Source: Heterodera schachtii
Taxonomy: Eukaryota > Nematoda > Chromadorea > Rhabditida > Heteroderidae
Length of the DNA: 64,000 bases
Assembly (NCBI GenBank): GCA_023374025.1
Contig: SIJG01000121.1
Location: forward strand, 247,454 to 311,453
Reading direction: 5' to 3'
Of the stretch, positions 44,554 to 56,393 are shown one piece after another (position 1 is the stretch's first letter; every line of letters starts with the position of its first letter). The translations under genes were made by a program, and so were the position numbers. The notes below the pieces were generated by a model. It was not told the origin of the DNA. It ran no database searches and was given only the letters and a program-made list of their open reading frames with translations.

Positions 44554-46590
44554 AAGAATTATTTGGAAAATGATAAGTCATTCAATGTCGTAATGTCAAC
44601 TGTCCAATTGTCGTTCACTATCCTAATGTCTTGATTTTATACATCCGATTTTTTTTAAAAAAATTTTTTCGTCCATAACTTTTTTCAAACGATCGAATTT
44701 TTTGAAACTTGGTGGATTGATAGAGAATTTTAAGAACTATTGAATGATACCAAGAATGTTTAAGTTGGTTGACCTTAACAAAAGTTATGACGATTATTTG
44801 TCTGAAACAGTACGAGTTGGGTTTTTACCATTTTAAGCGTCCAATTGACTTTTCCAAATCACCGAATTGCTGCTTCAACGACCTCGAAAATCCTAGAACA
44901 TTTTTTGGTACTTATGCAGTTTAGGCCACAAAAAAATTTTTGTTTTTAAAATAAAAACTTGTTTTCAGGGGTATTCGGGGCCACTGATCACGGATATGAC
45001 ATCCTTTTCGACCAATTCCGAACCCCGACCCGGAAAAAAAGTCGAAAAACAAAATTTATTTTTCAAATTTCGCATTTTGATTGAATTCTAAGTTATTTTA
45101 TATGTCAGGTGTGAACTTTATTGAATTTATGGACTGTTGCATTTTTATTAGTAGATTTAAATCAATTTTGGGCAATAAATGCGAATACCCGTTCTGGGTG
45201 TAATTGCCGGTCCGAGTCCTGGATTTATTCAAGTCCCGTTCTCTGCAAATAAAATGCCGTTCTTCCCCATTTTTGAATTCAATTTTTCACTCATTTCAAC
45301 GCGTAAAGCATCACTTTTTCAGCTTCATCGACCTTATTCCATCATCTTTCCAACTAAACTGTCTTTGGGACAGAGTGATCACTGATCATCAATTTGCATT
45401 TAGTCAAAAAATCATTTCCCACAATAATTCACATTTTTGCCCCAAATCGAGTCAAATGCACCAAATGGCCATTTGTTGGCCGTTGCTTGCCATTTTTATT
45501 TTTAAATGTCTAAAAAAATTATGAGCGTTAAATTATACATATATGTAAGATACGACGAATTGGCGCATTCGACCAAATTAAGCATTTTTAGTATCATTCG
45601 AAAGCTTTAAACTTTTCTAATTACTTTTAAAATTTCAAAAAAAAAATGATTATGTTTGAACAATAAATGATGCTTGCTTATTCATTCAATTCTTTCATGC
45701 TTTTTTAATTTTTTGTGGTGATGCTCTAACATTTGACCAGCAGATGTGTGATCAATTTGTTTTGTTGATTCTTAGGAATTCACAATTTCCAATATTTCCT
45801 GGTTTTTTTCAGAATATGCATGAATTGGACCTGTTGTTGTTGTTGTTGTTCTTATTTTGTACTGATTTCTTGAGATTTTGATAATTTGTCTATTTAAGCC
45901 ATAACGAATCTCGATGTTTTCTGTCCACAGTTAAAATTCAATTCAATAATTAAAAATTTTGAGCATAAATATGTTTAAAAATTAATTAAATTTTCAAAAT
46001 TTCACCTGCTGCGCCTTTCGGCACCATTGGACCTCAAAATTTATTTTGTCACATTAAACACCCTAAGTTTTTTTCATGTGTCAAACCCCTACTTATATAT
46101 AATTCGAAAATTGCGAAAAAAACACAAATTTTTTGTGCTTACTTCGTAAATTGACTCAAAGTTGGGTTGCAGGGGAACATCGCGACTGTTAGTCAAACGT
46201 GCCGTTTTTGGCGGTGCTTTTCGTCCGTCAGATATTTGCTACCCCCGAAAAATAATTGCTTAGGAAAAATGATTAAAAATTTCGCAGTGGATGGGAAAAA
46301 CAAATGCTTTTTTCGCACTCAACGGTTTCTGATGATTTGTACCTGTTGCAGAAATAGGGCGGTTTCTATTTTTGTTTATTTTTTTTTTGAAATGTATTTT
46401 GGCATAATGTTTTTTTTAATCAATTTTCCAGTTAACCAACTTTTTGGGGTCCGCTGCATTTCGGTAAAAGCGTAAAATTGATTAAATCTTAGAAAAATAA
46501 TCTTTAAATTATAAATTTGTAAAATTCTGTTTCAAAAGACATCGATCAAAAGGAAAAAGGGAAAAGTGTGCACTAATATTGCAACAAAAA
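44554..46590. repeat. intergenic repeats between E and F
   Basis: 44640-44820 carries the CCATAACTTTTTTC/TGAATGATACCAAG repeat also found near 48420 and 52300. A left end of the GGTACTT family starts at 44907 (GGTACTTATGCAGTTTAGGC) and runs into GGCCACTGATCACGG. 45165-45430 matches 62990-63250 in inverse orientation (CTGTCTTTGGGACAG, GGTCCGAGTCCTGGATTTAT). No gene supported. Confidence 0.5.
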
Positions 46591-47868
46591 ATGAACAGAC
46601 GGTAATGAATTAATCAAATTAAATTTTTCATTTTCCCATTTTTGTTTTCATGTTTCAGTTGGGTGTGCAACGACGTGTGGATGGACGTTTTCCCTTTGTT
46701 TGACCGTGCTGAACTTGGTCTCAATTTGGCATTGCTTTCCGACCGTTTCGATTGTTTGGTGGACAAACTTTTTGCTGGCAAAACGACGGAATTGACAATT
46801 TGGAGACGTATCAGAATTGACAAGGACGAAGGACCAAAAGCGAAAGTGTCTGTACGGATCGATGGCAAATGGGTGGATTTTCCGTTGTCGGACCATCCGC
46901 TGCCAAACAAAATCCGCTTTAAGAACCTTCGGATTGCGTATCATTTTCTGTGTGTATTATAAAACGTTTTCTGTATGTTGTTCCCTTTTCAGTTACATTG
47001 ATCATTCCGTCATTGAATTTCTCCGTTCCAACAAACAAATTTGGGACAGAAGTGGCACCAAGTTGGATTTGTCCATTGATGATGACCAAACCGAAGATAA
47101 CCAACGAATTTGTGATGTTTTTACCCATGAAATTTGGCCCGTTTTTGCGACAAACATTCGCCATTTGGTTCTTCACGATGGCGATCATTTGGACAATTTG
47201 CGTCGCCGCATTTCTCCAACAATTCTCACCAATCTTAATCATCTCAATTCAATCGAATCCACTGATTTGTTCCCCGACGTAATTGCTGATGATGGGCTAA
47301 ATGCAACTGCTGGCCAAGCGTTGTCCAAATGGTTACACACGCCGAGCAAAAATGGCCAACCGAAGCGATTGTTTTGCCATTATTTTTGGAATCAACCAAA
47401 TCTCGAATTGGTCAACAATTTCAAAGAGGTGACCGGCCATATTTCATTAGACGACTGATTGACTAATTAATTAATTTCCTTTAATTTGCACATACTTTTT
47501 GTTTAGGCTTTTCTCCGTGCCACCAATTCTTCCGTCAGTTACATTATTCGAATTGATAATGTGGAAACAATGCAAATTGAGCCATTTGAATCGGTGAATG
47601 AACGGACCAAAGAAAAGCTGACACTAATGGATGATGGCTTTTTTTATTTGCTGTTGAAGCGATGCCCAATTGGGGAGACGGAAGCGACGGTTCAGTGGGA
47701 AAACGACGAAAATTTGGACCATTTGAACGATGTCCAATTTGAGTTGTGGGGTGGCAAAAATTGTTTTGGGTAAGCAGAAGCAAACAGCATTTGATTTTAT
47801 TGAAAATAACACTTAATTTAAGTCCATTTTCGCCACCAACGGAAGAAAAAGAAAAAGCGGACGAATGA
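46591..47868 (+). CDS. F-box-like family protein F, complete
   Basis: Exons 46591-46601, 46659-46937, 46993-47428, 47507-47769 and 47823-47868 join in phase to 344 codons plus TGA with canonical GT/AG borders. Reads MNRRWVCNDVWMDVFPLF, AELGLNLALLSDRFDCLVDK, PLPNKIRFKNLRIAYIDHSV, LRSNKQIWDRSGTKLDLSID, TILTNLNHLNSIESTDLFPD, TAGQALSKWLHTPSKNGQPK, ESVNERTKEKLTL, LLLKRCPIGETEATVQWEND, and tail PFSPPTEEKEKADE. No inserted element, smallest introns of the family here. A hairpin-prone GCGTCCAAT repeat lies about 150 bases downstream. Confidence 0.82.
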
Positions 47869-49095
47869 AAGCAATGAAAATTAATTATATTTAAGAAATG
47901 GTCGGTGATCTCACCAATTGGATTCGGATTTAATGCTCCTTTTTTTGATTTGTTGATTCTTTTGTTCGAAAAATAAATTTATAGAAAGTTTTAATCGATT
48001 TTTAAGGGTGAAAATTTGGCTCTAGTCCAGTTTATGCGTCCAATCGACTTTTGTGCGTCCATTCAATTTTTATGCGTCCATTCAATTTTAAGCATCTAAT
48101 TATGTAGTTGCATTTCATGACAATATTTATAAATACCGTATTTATTGAATTAGTACCCCCCTCGAGGTTTTACCACAAAATAGTAACAATTTTCTATTCT
48201 TGTACGGGTTTTTTAATAACAGACTTTCTTTTTGCCATCAAACGGAGAAAAAAATTGGCTTTCACTTAGCTGATAATAATAATTGATTGGATTCTGCATC
48301 TTTCTATAGTGAATTTAATTCTGTCTATAATCAAGTTCAAAAGTTAGAAGTTTAGAAGGCACATATCTTTTTTCTAAGTCATTAAATTGCTTAACTTTTG
48401 CTTAAAAAAGCTTCTCCTCCCCAAGAGCTTTCGAATGATACCAAGTTTGTTCAATTTGGTTAGCAAAAAGCTTCAAAAATATTCACAAAAATCGTCATTT
48501 TTTAATTTTTTGGAAAAAATAAATAAAAATATTCATGTTGCACAACGGACTCGAACCTCCTCCCTTTATCCCTTTACTATCTCACAAAAACCACAGCCAC
48601 ACATTCATTTATTTTTTGTACTGGGAGCCCAAAATTGAGCCGGTGTGTCTATATATGCGCAGCTTTTTCCGTTTTTATTATTAGCCATTTTATCAACGAT
48701 TAATTAACTCACAATAATTTCACATATACACATAAAATAAAATGGAAATGGACGCATTTGCGAGCAAGCAAAGGTCAAATACAAACAGACAAACAAACAA
48801 TTAGGCAATATTAAATGGCAATTTCCACCAAAAAATTAATTCATTCATTTCTTCTGCTGATCACTTGGCCCGGGAGAAGTGGCGTCGAGAAAACTGAAAA
48901 AAGCGATTCGATTGCAATTATGTCAATGGCATTTTATGAGTCCAACCAACTGACTAATCCTTGAGTTTTTGTACCAATAATTCTGTTCATTTCAAAACCA
49001 ACCGTACATTTTTGGTACCAATTTAAAGAACAAAGTCTAATTAATTCTTCCTTCACATTTTCCCATTTTCGCTCATCCCATCCAATTGGAAAACG
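47869..49095. other. intergenic, repeats, no gene
   Basis: 48017-48110 has repeated TTTATGCGTCCATTCAATTT, related to the hairpin at 57973-58062. Near 48540-48570 GTTGCACAACGGACTCGAACC contains, on minus, a B-box-like GGTTCGAGTCC as in tRNA-derived repeats; no cloverleaf can be built. Confidence 0.4.
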
Positions 49096-49463
49096 GATTT
49101 CCCCGTGCCACTTCCTCTGCCAGTTACATTATTCGAATTGATCGTTTGAGAACAGTGCCAACTGAGCCATTTGAATTGGTGAACGAACGGACCAAAGAAA
49201 AGCTGACACTGATAAAGGAAGACACTCTTTATTGGCTTTTGAAGCGATGCCCAATTACGGCGACGGTTCAGTGGGAAAACAACGACAATTTGAATTATGT
49301 CAAATTTGAGTTGTGGCGTGGCAATCGTTCCATTGGGTGAGAGCAGCAACAACCAACGGAATTTGATTTTGTTGAAAAACAAAAACTTAATTTTAGGCCA
49401 TTGTCTCCACCATCAACAGAAGAAGAAGCGGGTCAAAGCATCGAAAAAAGCAACCAAAATTAA
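49096..49463 (+). pseudogene. F-box-like fragment H (last two exons only)
   Basis: 49096-49336 matches exon 4 (SYIIRIDRLRTVPTEPFELV, NERTKEKLTLIKEDTLYWLL, KRCPITATVQWEN) but the expected TAG acceptor is absent (ACGGATTTC for AGGCATTTC). After donor GTGAGA and acceptor TTTTAG, 49397-49463 gives PLSPPSTEEEAGQSIEKSNQ and a stop. Exons 1-3 are missing, so it is a 5'-truncated copy. Confidence 0.75.
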
Positions 49464-49740
49464 TTATATTTGAGAAATGGTCGATGATCTCACAAATTTC
49501 AAATGGATTTGATGCTTATTCTCTCTTGGAAATGCTTTTGTTGCTTCCTACATTTATTTGTCTGATTGCTTTAGAATTTTTGTTCAATATATGTATTTGA
49601 TGATAGATCATTTTTGAGTTGGTCAATTGGGATTTGGATAAATTTTTATCGGAGGCCCCAAAACTCAAAATTGCTCAAAACCATTTTATTGGTTTTCTTA
49701 GTTGGGAATTCGAAAATTGGCCGGAATAGATGATCAGTTT

Positions 49741-50332
49741 TAGGGTTCCAAATTATATGCACATAAAATCGCAAAATATGCGCATAAAATATGAACCAAA
49801 AATTGCGAAATATGCACATAAAAAGTGAAAAATATGCACATAAAATTTTTCAAATTAATGGTGTAATTTCTCAAAATTTCTTCAAATTGGCTAAATGTGG
49901 TATTAAAAATCATTTTAGGAGAAAAAAACATGATAAAGCAAAAATTTAGTCATTTTTAGCGAAAAATCAACCCAAAAAGCGAATTTTGGCTTTTTTCCTT
50001 ATTTTTGACATCAATTAACCATTTTTTGAGAAAATTTAAATTTATTCGATATTTTTCGTGAAAATTGTGTTAAAAAATTATTTTTTGGAAAATTTTCTGG
50101 TTTTTGAGGTCAAACAGGCCAATCTGTCTGTTGGGGGCCTTTCTATTAGAGGTTTTTTGGAAAAATGCCAAAATATGCACATAAATCGCGAAATATGCAC
50201 AAATATGCAAAATATGCATATGGAAATACGGCCTAGAAGCTTCAAACCAAGCTAAAAACATGTTTTTCGTGCGTTTCAGGCCTCCCACAATCCAGCAAAA
50301 AAATATGCATGTGCATATAATGTGGAACCCTA
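49741..50332. mobile_element. hAT-type MITE (ATATGCAC family)
   Basis: Ends TAGGGTTCCAAATTATATGC and GCATATAATGTGGAACCCTA. ATGATCAG lies at 49730-49737 and 50333-50340; three extra T separate the left copy from the terminus. The interior repeats AAATATGCACATAAA. Another TAGGGTTACGCG start follows immediately at 50341, so a second element probably inserted at the same duplicated target. Confidence 0.8.
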
Positions 50333-50435
50333 ATGATCAGTAGGGTTACGCGTTGTATACATTAAAATGGCCAAAAGATGCCCTAATAAATTGAAAAATT
50401 TTAAAATATGCACTAAAAGCAGCATACCATTTTAT

Positions 50436-50677
50436 TAGGGTTAAGCCCCGACCCTCGGGGAGCAAAATATCGGGGAGGAAAGTCGGGGATGGCTGGAGAA
50501 ATTTAAAAAATGTCGGGGCACCTTCGTCGGGGAGGAAATTTTCATAAAAAGTAAAAAAACAAAAAGAAAAAGTCCAGAACAAAAAAAATCTTAAAAACTC
50601 ATAAGATACTTCCATCTTATTTCAAGTGCAATTTACGACTTTCGTAATTCCCCGAAACATGTCGGGGCTTAACCCTA
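50436..50677. mobile_element. hAT-type MITE (CCCCGAC family)
   Basis: Ends TAGGGTTAAGCCCCGAC and GTCGGGGCTTAACCCTA, target duplication CATTTTAT (50428-50435, 50678-50685). It is the reverse-oriented relative of the element at 54364-54639 (shared CATCTTATTTCAAGTGCAAT and TTACGACTTTCGTAATTCCC). Confidence 0.9.
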
Positions 50678-50986
50678 CATTTTATGCTGAATTTTCGAAA
50701 AATTCAAAAACATTTATCCCAATTATAAGTGAAATTTCCACCAAATAAGTATTAATGTGCACAACTTTCCCATTATTATGTATCTAATTAACAATTTATG
50801 TTGCAAAACAAATCTCATTTCTTGCTCAGATCTTAGTGCCTATTTTTAATGAAAAATAAATTTTTTTTTGATCTTTTTTGCTTATTTTTTTCACAACATA
50901 AATTAAGTTTTTTAGTTTAGTTAACATCATTTTGTCGCATCGCAATAACAAATTACGACAATAATTGTGCTGTTAATTGCCGCCAA

Positions 50987-53352
50987 ATGAACCGACGTTT
51001 AAGGAAAAAAATGTGAGGGATCTTTAAATAATAGAATTTCGGCACTTTTGCAGTTAGTGGGCCCGACAAAAAAACCACAGGGCTAAAGGGTTTTTGAGGT
51101 AAAAACCCTACTCGTACTGTTACACCAACTCGTAGTGTCAAAAAATCAGATATTTGTCTCTACGAGTTGGGTTATTCGGCTTTTGATTTGAAAATTTTTA
51201 AAATTTGCTCCCCATTTTGTTTTTAAATAGTTTTACGTACGCATTTCAGATGGATTTGTGCGGATGTTTGGTTGGACATTTTCCCACTGTTTGACCGTCC
51301 TAAACTTGGCCTCAAATTGGCACTGATTTCGCCCCGTTTCAATGCGCTGGTGGACGCGTATTTTGATGGCAAATCAGAATTGACATTTTGGAGAATTATC
51401 GTAATTGAAAAGGACGAAGGACCAAAAGCGAAAGTGTCTGTACGGATCGATGGCAAAGTTGTGCAATTTCCACTGCCGGACCATCCGTTGCCAAACAAAA
51501 TCCGCTTTAAGCATCTTTGGATTTTGTAATAATTTTAAACATTTGTGTATTTTAAGGCTTATTTTTTATATTTCTTCACAGGTACATTGACCATTCCGTC
51601 ATTGAATTTTTCCATGCCAACAAGCAAATTTGGGACAGACGGGGCACCGACTTTGAGTTGAATGTGTATTTATACGAAACCGAGGATGAACAGCGAAATT
51701 GGGATGTTTTGGCCCATGAAATCTGGCCAATTTTTGCGACAAACATTCGCCATTTGAGAATTGACAATGCCGATGGTTTGGACAATTTGCGCCGTCGCAT
51801 TTCTCCAACAATTCTCACTGATCTTGATCATCTGAATTCAATCGATTCTGGTGCTCTATTACCCGATGCAATTGGCGATGATGGTCCAAATGCAATTTTT
51901 TCTGCTTGCCAAGCGTTGTCCAAATGGTTGCACACTCCGACAACTGATGGCCAACCAAAGCGATTGCATTGCGTTGATTATTATGGTCGATCAAAAAATC
52001 TCGGATGTGTCAACAATTTGAAAGAGGTGGCCGGCCATATCTTCGTTAAACTACTGACTGATTGATTGATTGCCTTTGATTTGAGCGTATTTGTATAGGC
52101 CACGCGAATTTTTTTTTAAAGACATTCATGGGGTTTTTTTGGGGGGGGGGGGGTGTTGATCACGAATATGACATCTCTATTTCGAGCAATTTCGGACCCG
52201 GATTCGAACAATCGAAAATTCATCAAAATCCACACTTAGGTTCATACGATGCATACCGGAGTAGGACAAAACGTCGTCGAACGAATTTTTCGACCATAAC
52301 TTTTTTCTTTCTCAACCAAATTAAACATTCTTGGTATTATTCGAAAGCATTCGAAGAATGCTATTAGCCTGCAAATTTTCAAAAATTTTTATTCATGCAA
52401 AAAAAATCAGAGCAAAAAAAGTTCGAATTACTGGGTTTTTGAGTTCCTTCTGGCCATAACTTTTTTTAAGCTTAACGAAAATTTTTGAGATTTTGCAAAT
52501 TTATAATAAACACATAGAGCTATCGAACAACACCAACAATGCTTAATTTGATTGACAATGAACAAAGTTATGGTTCAAAAAGTCTTCCGACGACGTTTCG
52601 GCCGACGACTTTTGGGGTGCACCGGGAAAATTCATTGTTCACAAAACCCCAATTTCTGTTCCAAAATTGGTTTTATCTAAGAAAAATGCAACAATATGCT
52701 AGATCAATTTTCGCATGGGTACAGTTCAGCAACTTGACCATAAATGGTGAAAAACGGCGTCATAATCGCCAAAATGCTTCCACTTTAAGAGTCCCATGAA
52801 TTTTATGAGTCCAATCAGAGTTTATGAGAGAGAGTCCCATACTCCCGCCGGGCTCTGCTGGTATTGGACCCAAATTATTATTACCAAAAATAGATTGGAC
52901 TCATAAACTCTAAATGGACTTACAAAAAAATAATTGGACTCATAAAGTGCAATAAAGCCTACGTTTTAGGCATTTCACCGTGCCACTTCTTCCGTCAGTT
53001 ACATTATTCGAATTGATCGTGTGAAAACAATGCCAACTGAGCCACTTGAATTGGTGAACGAACGGACCAAAGAAAAGCTTACGCTGGAGAAAGTGTCAAT
53101 GTCAAGTTTTGGTGTTAATTTGCTGTTGAAGCGATGCCCAATTAGTGAAAAGGCTTCGACGGTTAAATGGAAAAACGACGAAAATTCGGATGATAATTTG
53201 AACTATGTCCAATTTGAATTGTGGCGTGACAATCATACCATTGGGTAAGAGCACAAAAATAATTCATCCAATTCAAAATGGCACTTAATTTCAGGCCATT
53301 GTCTCCATCAGCAGAAGAAAAAGCGGATCAAAGCATCGAAAATGTCGTCTAA
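50987..53352 (+). CDS. F-box-like family protein G
   Basis: Exons 50987-50997, 51250-51525, 51582-52026, 52970-53244 and 53295-53352 keep one frame for 354 codons plus TAA. Reads WICADVWLDIFPLFDRPKLG, LKLALISPRFNALVDAYFDG, YIDHSVIEFFHANKQIWDRR, NWDVLAHEIWPIFATNIRHL, RRRISPTILTDLDHLNSIDS, ACQALSKWLHTPTTDGQPKR, LELVNERTKEKLTLEKVSMS, LLLKRCPISEKASTVKW, tail PLSPSAEEKADQSIENVV. The donor after exon 1 is TT in place of GT (ATGAACCGACG/TTTAAG), so how the first exon is joined is unclear; translation might begin elsewhere. Intron 3 is swollen to 943 bases by repeats (G-run at 52139, TCGACCATAACTTTTTTC unit, GGACTCATAAA units). Otherwise undamaged. Confidence 0.72.
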
Positions 53353-54343
53353 TTGCGCGGAAGTGAAATACAATAATTATATTTGAGAAATTGTCGACGA
53401 TCTCATCAATTGGAAAAACGGATTTGATGCTCATTTCCTCTCATAAATGCTTTTGTTGCTTTTTACACATTTATTTATCTATTTGTTTTAGAATTTTTGT
53501 TCAATACTTGAAAAATGGTCGATCATTTTTGAGATGCTCAATTGGAATTGGATAAAAATTTTTATCGGAGGCCCCAAAACTTAAAAGTGCTCAAAATAAT
53601 TTTATCCAGATTCTTCAGTATTACCAGGGTAGCCAGCAGATTAAAGTTAAAAAAAAAACAGGGACTCACAGAGATGTGCTGATTAATAAGCAATGTTTCT
53701 GCTTATGTGTAGGTCAAAATTGATTTGAACTTTTTTAGGAATTTTTCAAAAAGATTTTTGAATTTAATCATTTTATGAATCTTATGGCATTATGTTTTCC
53801 CCCACCTTCGGTCCATTCAAATTAGTTTTAAAAATTTCCTCCGGCAGACCCTTCACATAAAATTTTTTGAAAATATGTAATATTGTTGAAAACAGTGGTC
53901 CTTGGTCCAAATCAAAAGCAACTACGGTTTTTCCTGCTTAAAATTTATATTTTATAGCGATCAAATTGAAAAATAAAAAATATTTGATCATTTTTGCTTA
54001 TTTTTTTCACAACATAAATAAAGCTTTTTTTTGTTTAGTTTACATCATTTTTCGCATCGTACTCACAACTTACGACCTAATTGTTTGCTGTTAATTGCCG
54101 CAAAATGAACCGACGTTTAAGGAAAAAAATGTGAGAAATTTTAAAATTAAAGATTTTTCGGCACTTTTGTTTTTATAATAATTAGTTTTACGTTCGCATT
54201 TCAGTTGGATTTGTAGCGACGTTTGGATGGACATTTTTCCGTTTTTTCGTCGTCCCCAACTCGGCCTCACATTGGCAATGCTTTCCGACCGTTGCGATGT
54301 TTTAGTGGACACGCATTTTGATGGAAAAACGGAATTGACAATT
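53276..54343. repeat. tandem segmental duplication, copy 1 (partner 55330-56393)
   Basis: About 1.07 kb nearly identical to 55330-56393, offset 2,051-2,053 bases. It spans the last exon of one F-box-like gene, the intergenic DNA and exons 1-2 of the next. Confidence 0.92.
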
Positions 54344-54880
54344 TGGAAATTGATACTAATTAGTAGGGTTGCTCCCCGACATGTTTCGGGGAATTACGAA
54401 AGTCGTAAATTGCACTTGAAATAAGATGGAAGTATATTTAAATGAGTTTTTAAGACTTTTTTGTTCTCGACTTTTTCTTTTTGTGTTTTTTTAGACTTTT
54501 TATGAAAATTTCCTCCCCGACGAAGGTGTTGCTCCCCGACATTTTTTAAATTTCTCCAGCCATCCCCGACAAATTCTTTCGGGGAATTTCCTCCCCGTTC
54601 CCCGACATTTTGCTCCCCGAGGCTCGGGGAGCAACCCTACTAATTAGCAAGGAGGATAAAGGACCAAACGCAAAACTGTCTGTGTGGATCGATGGCAAAT
54701 GGATGGCATTTCCATTATTGGATTTGTGGCCATACAAAGCTAAGGATGATCAGCCAATTTTGGATGTTTTGGCCAGTGAAATTTGGCCCGTTTTTGCTAC
54801 CAACATTCGCCATTTGAGCTTTGACATTGGCTCACATTTGGACGCTTTGTGTCGCCGCATTTCGCCGACAATCCTAAAAA
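54105..54880 (+). pseudogene. F-box-like pseudogene I, MITE in exon 2
   Basis: Exon 1 54105-54115 (same TT donor as G and J), exon 2 from 54205. It reads WICSDVWMDIFPFFRRPQLG and LTLAMLSDRCDVLVDTHFDG up to ATT AG, where the MITE 54364-54639 interrupts, then resumes in frame with KEDKGPNAKLSVWIDGKWMA. Exon 2 then runs directly into mid-exon 3 (DQPILDVLASEIWPVFATNI) without an intron, so a deletion removed the exon 2/3 junction. Coding similarity ends at SPTIL (54875), where a GGTACTT-type element begins. The next usable tail exon lies at about 55350 with a one-base deletion (CCATTGCTCC). Confidence 0.85.
54364..54639. mobile_element. hAT-type MITE inside exon 2 of pseudogene I
   Basis: Ends TAGGGTTGCTCCCCGA and TCGGGGAGCAACCCTA, target duplication CTAATTAG (54356-54363, 54640-54647), matching nTnnnnAn. 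Interior repeats CTCCCCGACATTTT. 276 bp, non-coding. Confidence 0.93.
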
Positions 54881-55305
54881 CTTTCAGCAGGGGTTTTGAT
54901 GGTCGCTGAACAATGAATCCGACGTCCATTTCGCCCTATTTCAAAGCCCGAACCCAAATTCAAACAATAATTTGAAAAAAAAATCAAAAATTAATTAAAA
55001 AAAATTTCTGCAGCGATAATTAGCTTTATAAAAAACACACGGAATTGTGTGCAATGAGCAAAGCATCGAAATCAATATCCGCTAACGCTATTTTTCATAG
55101 ATTTAGACGCGTATAAAGCTAATTATTGCTGTAGTAATATTTATTTTGTAATTTTTGAGTTTTTTTTTCAAATTATTGTTCGAATTTGGGTTTGGGCTTC
55201 GAAATAGGGAGAAATGGACGTCAGATTCGTATTCAGCGACCATCAACTGAAAGTTATTTAAGACTTAAAAAAAATAATTTTATGGCGGTAAACCACATAA
55301 GTACC
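54881..55305. mobile_element. GGTACTT-family foldback element, left end truncated
   Basis: GATGGTCGCTGAACAATGAA near 54897 is mirrored by TTCGTATTCAGCGACCATC near 55228, and the right end reads AAACCACATAAGTACC (to 55305). The left GGTACTT terminus is missing. A central AT-rich part includes AGCTTTATAAAAAACACACG and its inverse. It separates pseudogene I from its tail exon. Confidence 0.65.
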
Positions 55306-55329
55306 ACGGAATTTGATTTTGTTGGAAAA

Positions 55330-56393
55330 AGAAAAATTAATTTCAGGCCATTGCTCCATCAGCAGAAGAAAAAGCGGATCAAAGCATCGAAAATGTCGTC
55401 TAATTGCGCGGAAGTGAAATACAATAATTATATTTGAGAAATTGTCGACGATCTCATCAATTGGAAAAACGGATTTGATGCTCATTTCCTCTCATAAATG
55501 CTTTTGTTGCTTTTTACACATTTATTTATCTATTTGTTTTAGAATTTTTGTTCAATACTTGAAAAATGGTCGATCATTTTTGAGATGCTCAATTGGAATT
55601 GGATAAAAATTTTTATCGGAGGCCCCAAAACTTAAAAGTGCTCAAAATAATTTTATCCAGATTCTTCAGTATTACCAGGGTAGCCAGCAGATTAAAGTTA
55701 AAAAAAAAACAGGGACTCACAGAGATGTGCTGATTAATAAGCAATGTTTCTGCTTATGTGTAGGTCAAAATTGATTTGAACTTTTTTAGGAATTTTTCAA
55801 AAAGATTTTTGAATTTAATCATTTTATGAATCTTATGGCATTATGTTTTCCCCCACCTTCGGTCCATTCAAATTAGTTTTAAAAATTTCCTCCGGCAGAC
55901 CCTTCACATAAAATTTTTTGAAAATATGTAATATTGTTGAAAACAGTGGTCCTTGGTCCAAATCAAAAGCAACTACGGTTTTTCCTGCTTAAAATTTATA
56001 TTTTATAGCGATCAAATTGAAAAATAAAAAATATTTGATCATTTTTGCTTATTTTTTTCACAACATAAATAAAGCTTTTTTTTTGTTTAGTTTACATCAT
56101 TTTTCGCATCGTACTCACAACTTACGACCTAATTGTTTGCTGTTAATTGCCGCAAAATGAACCGACGTTTAAGGAAAAAAATGTGAGAAATTTTAAAATT
56201 AAAGATTTTTCGGCACTTTTGTTTTTATAATAATTAGTTTTACGTTACGCATTTCAGTTGGATTTGTAGCGACGTTTGGATGGACATTTTTCCGTTTTTT
56301 CGTCGTCCCCAACTCGGCCTCACATTGGCAATGCTTTCCGACCGTTGCGATGTTTTAGTGGACACGCATTTTGATGGCAAAACGACGGAATTG
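55330..56393. repeat. tandem segmental duplication, copy 2 (partner 53276-54343)
   Basis: See copy 1. It ends inside exon 2 of gene J, after which I and J diverge. Confidence 0.92.
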
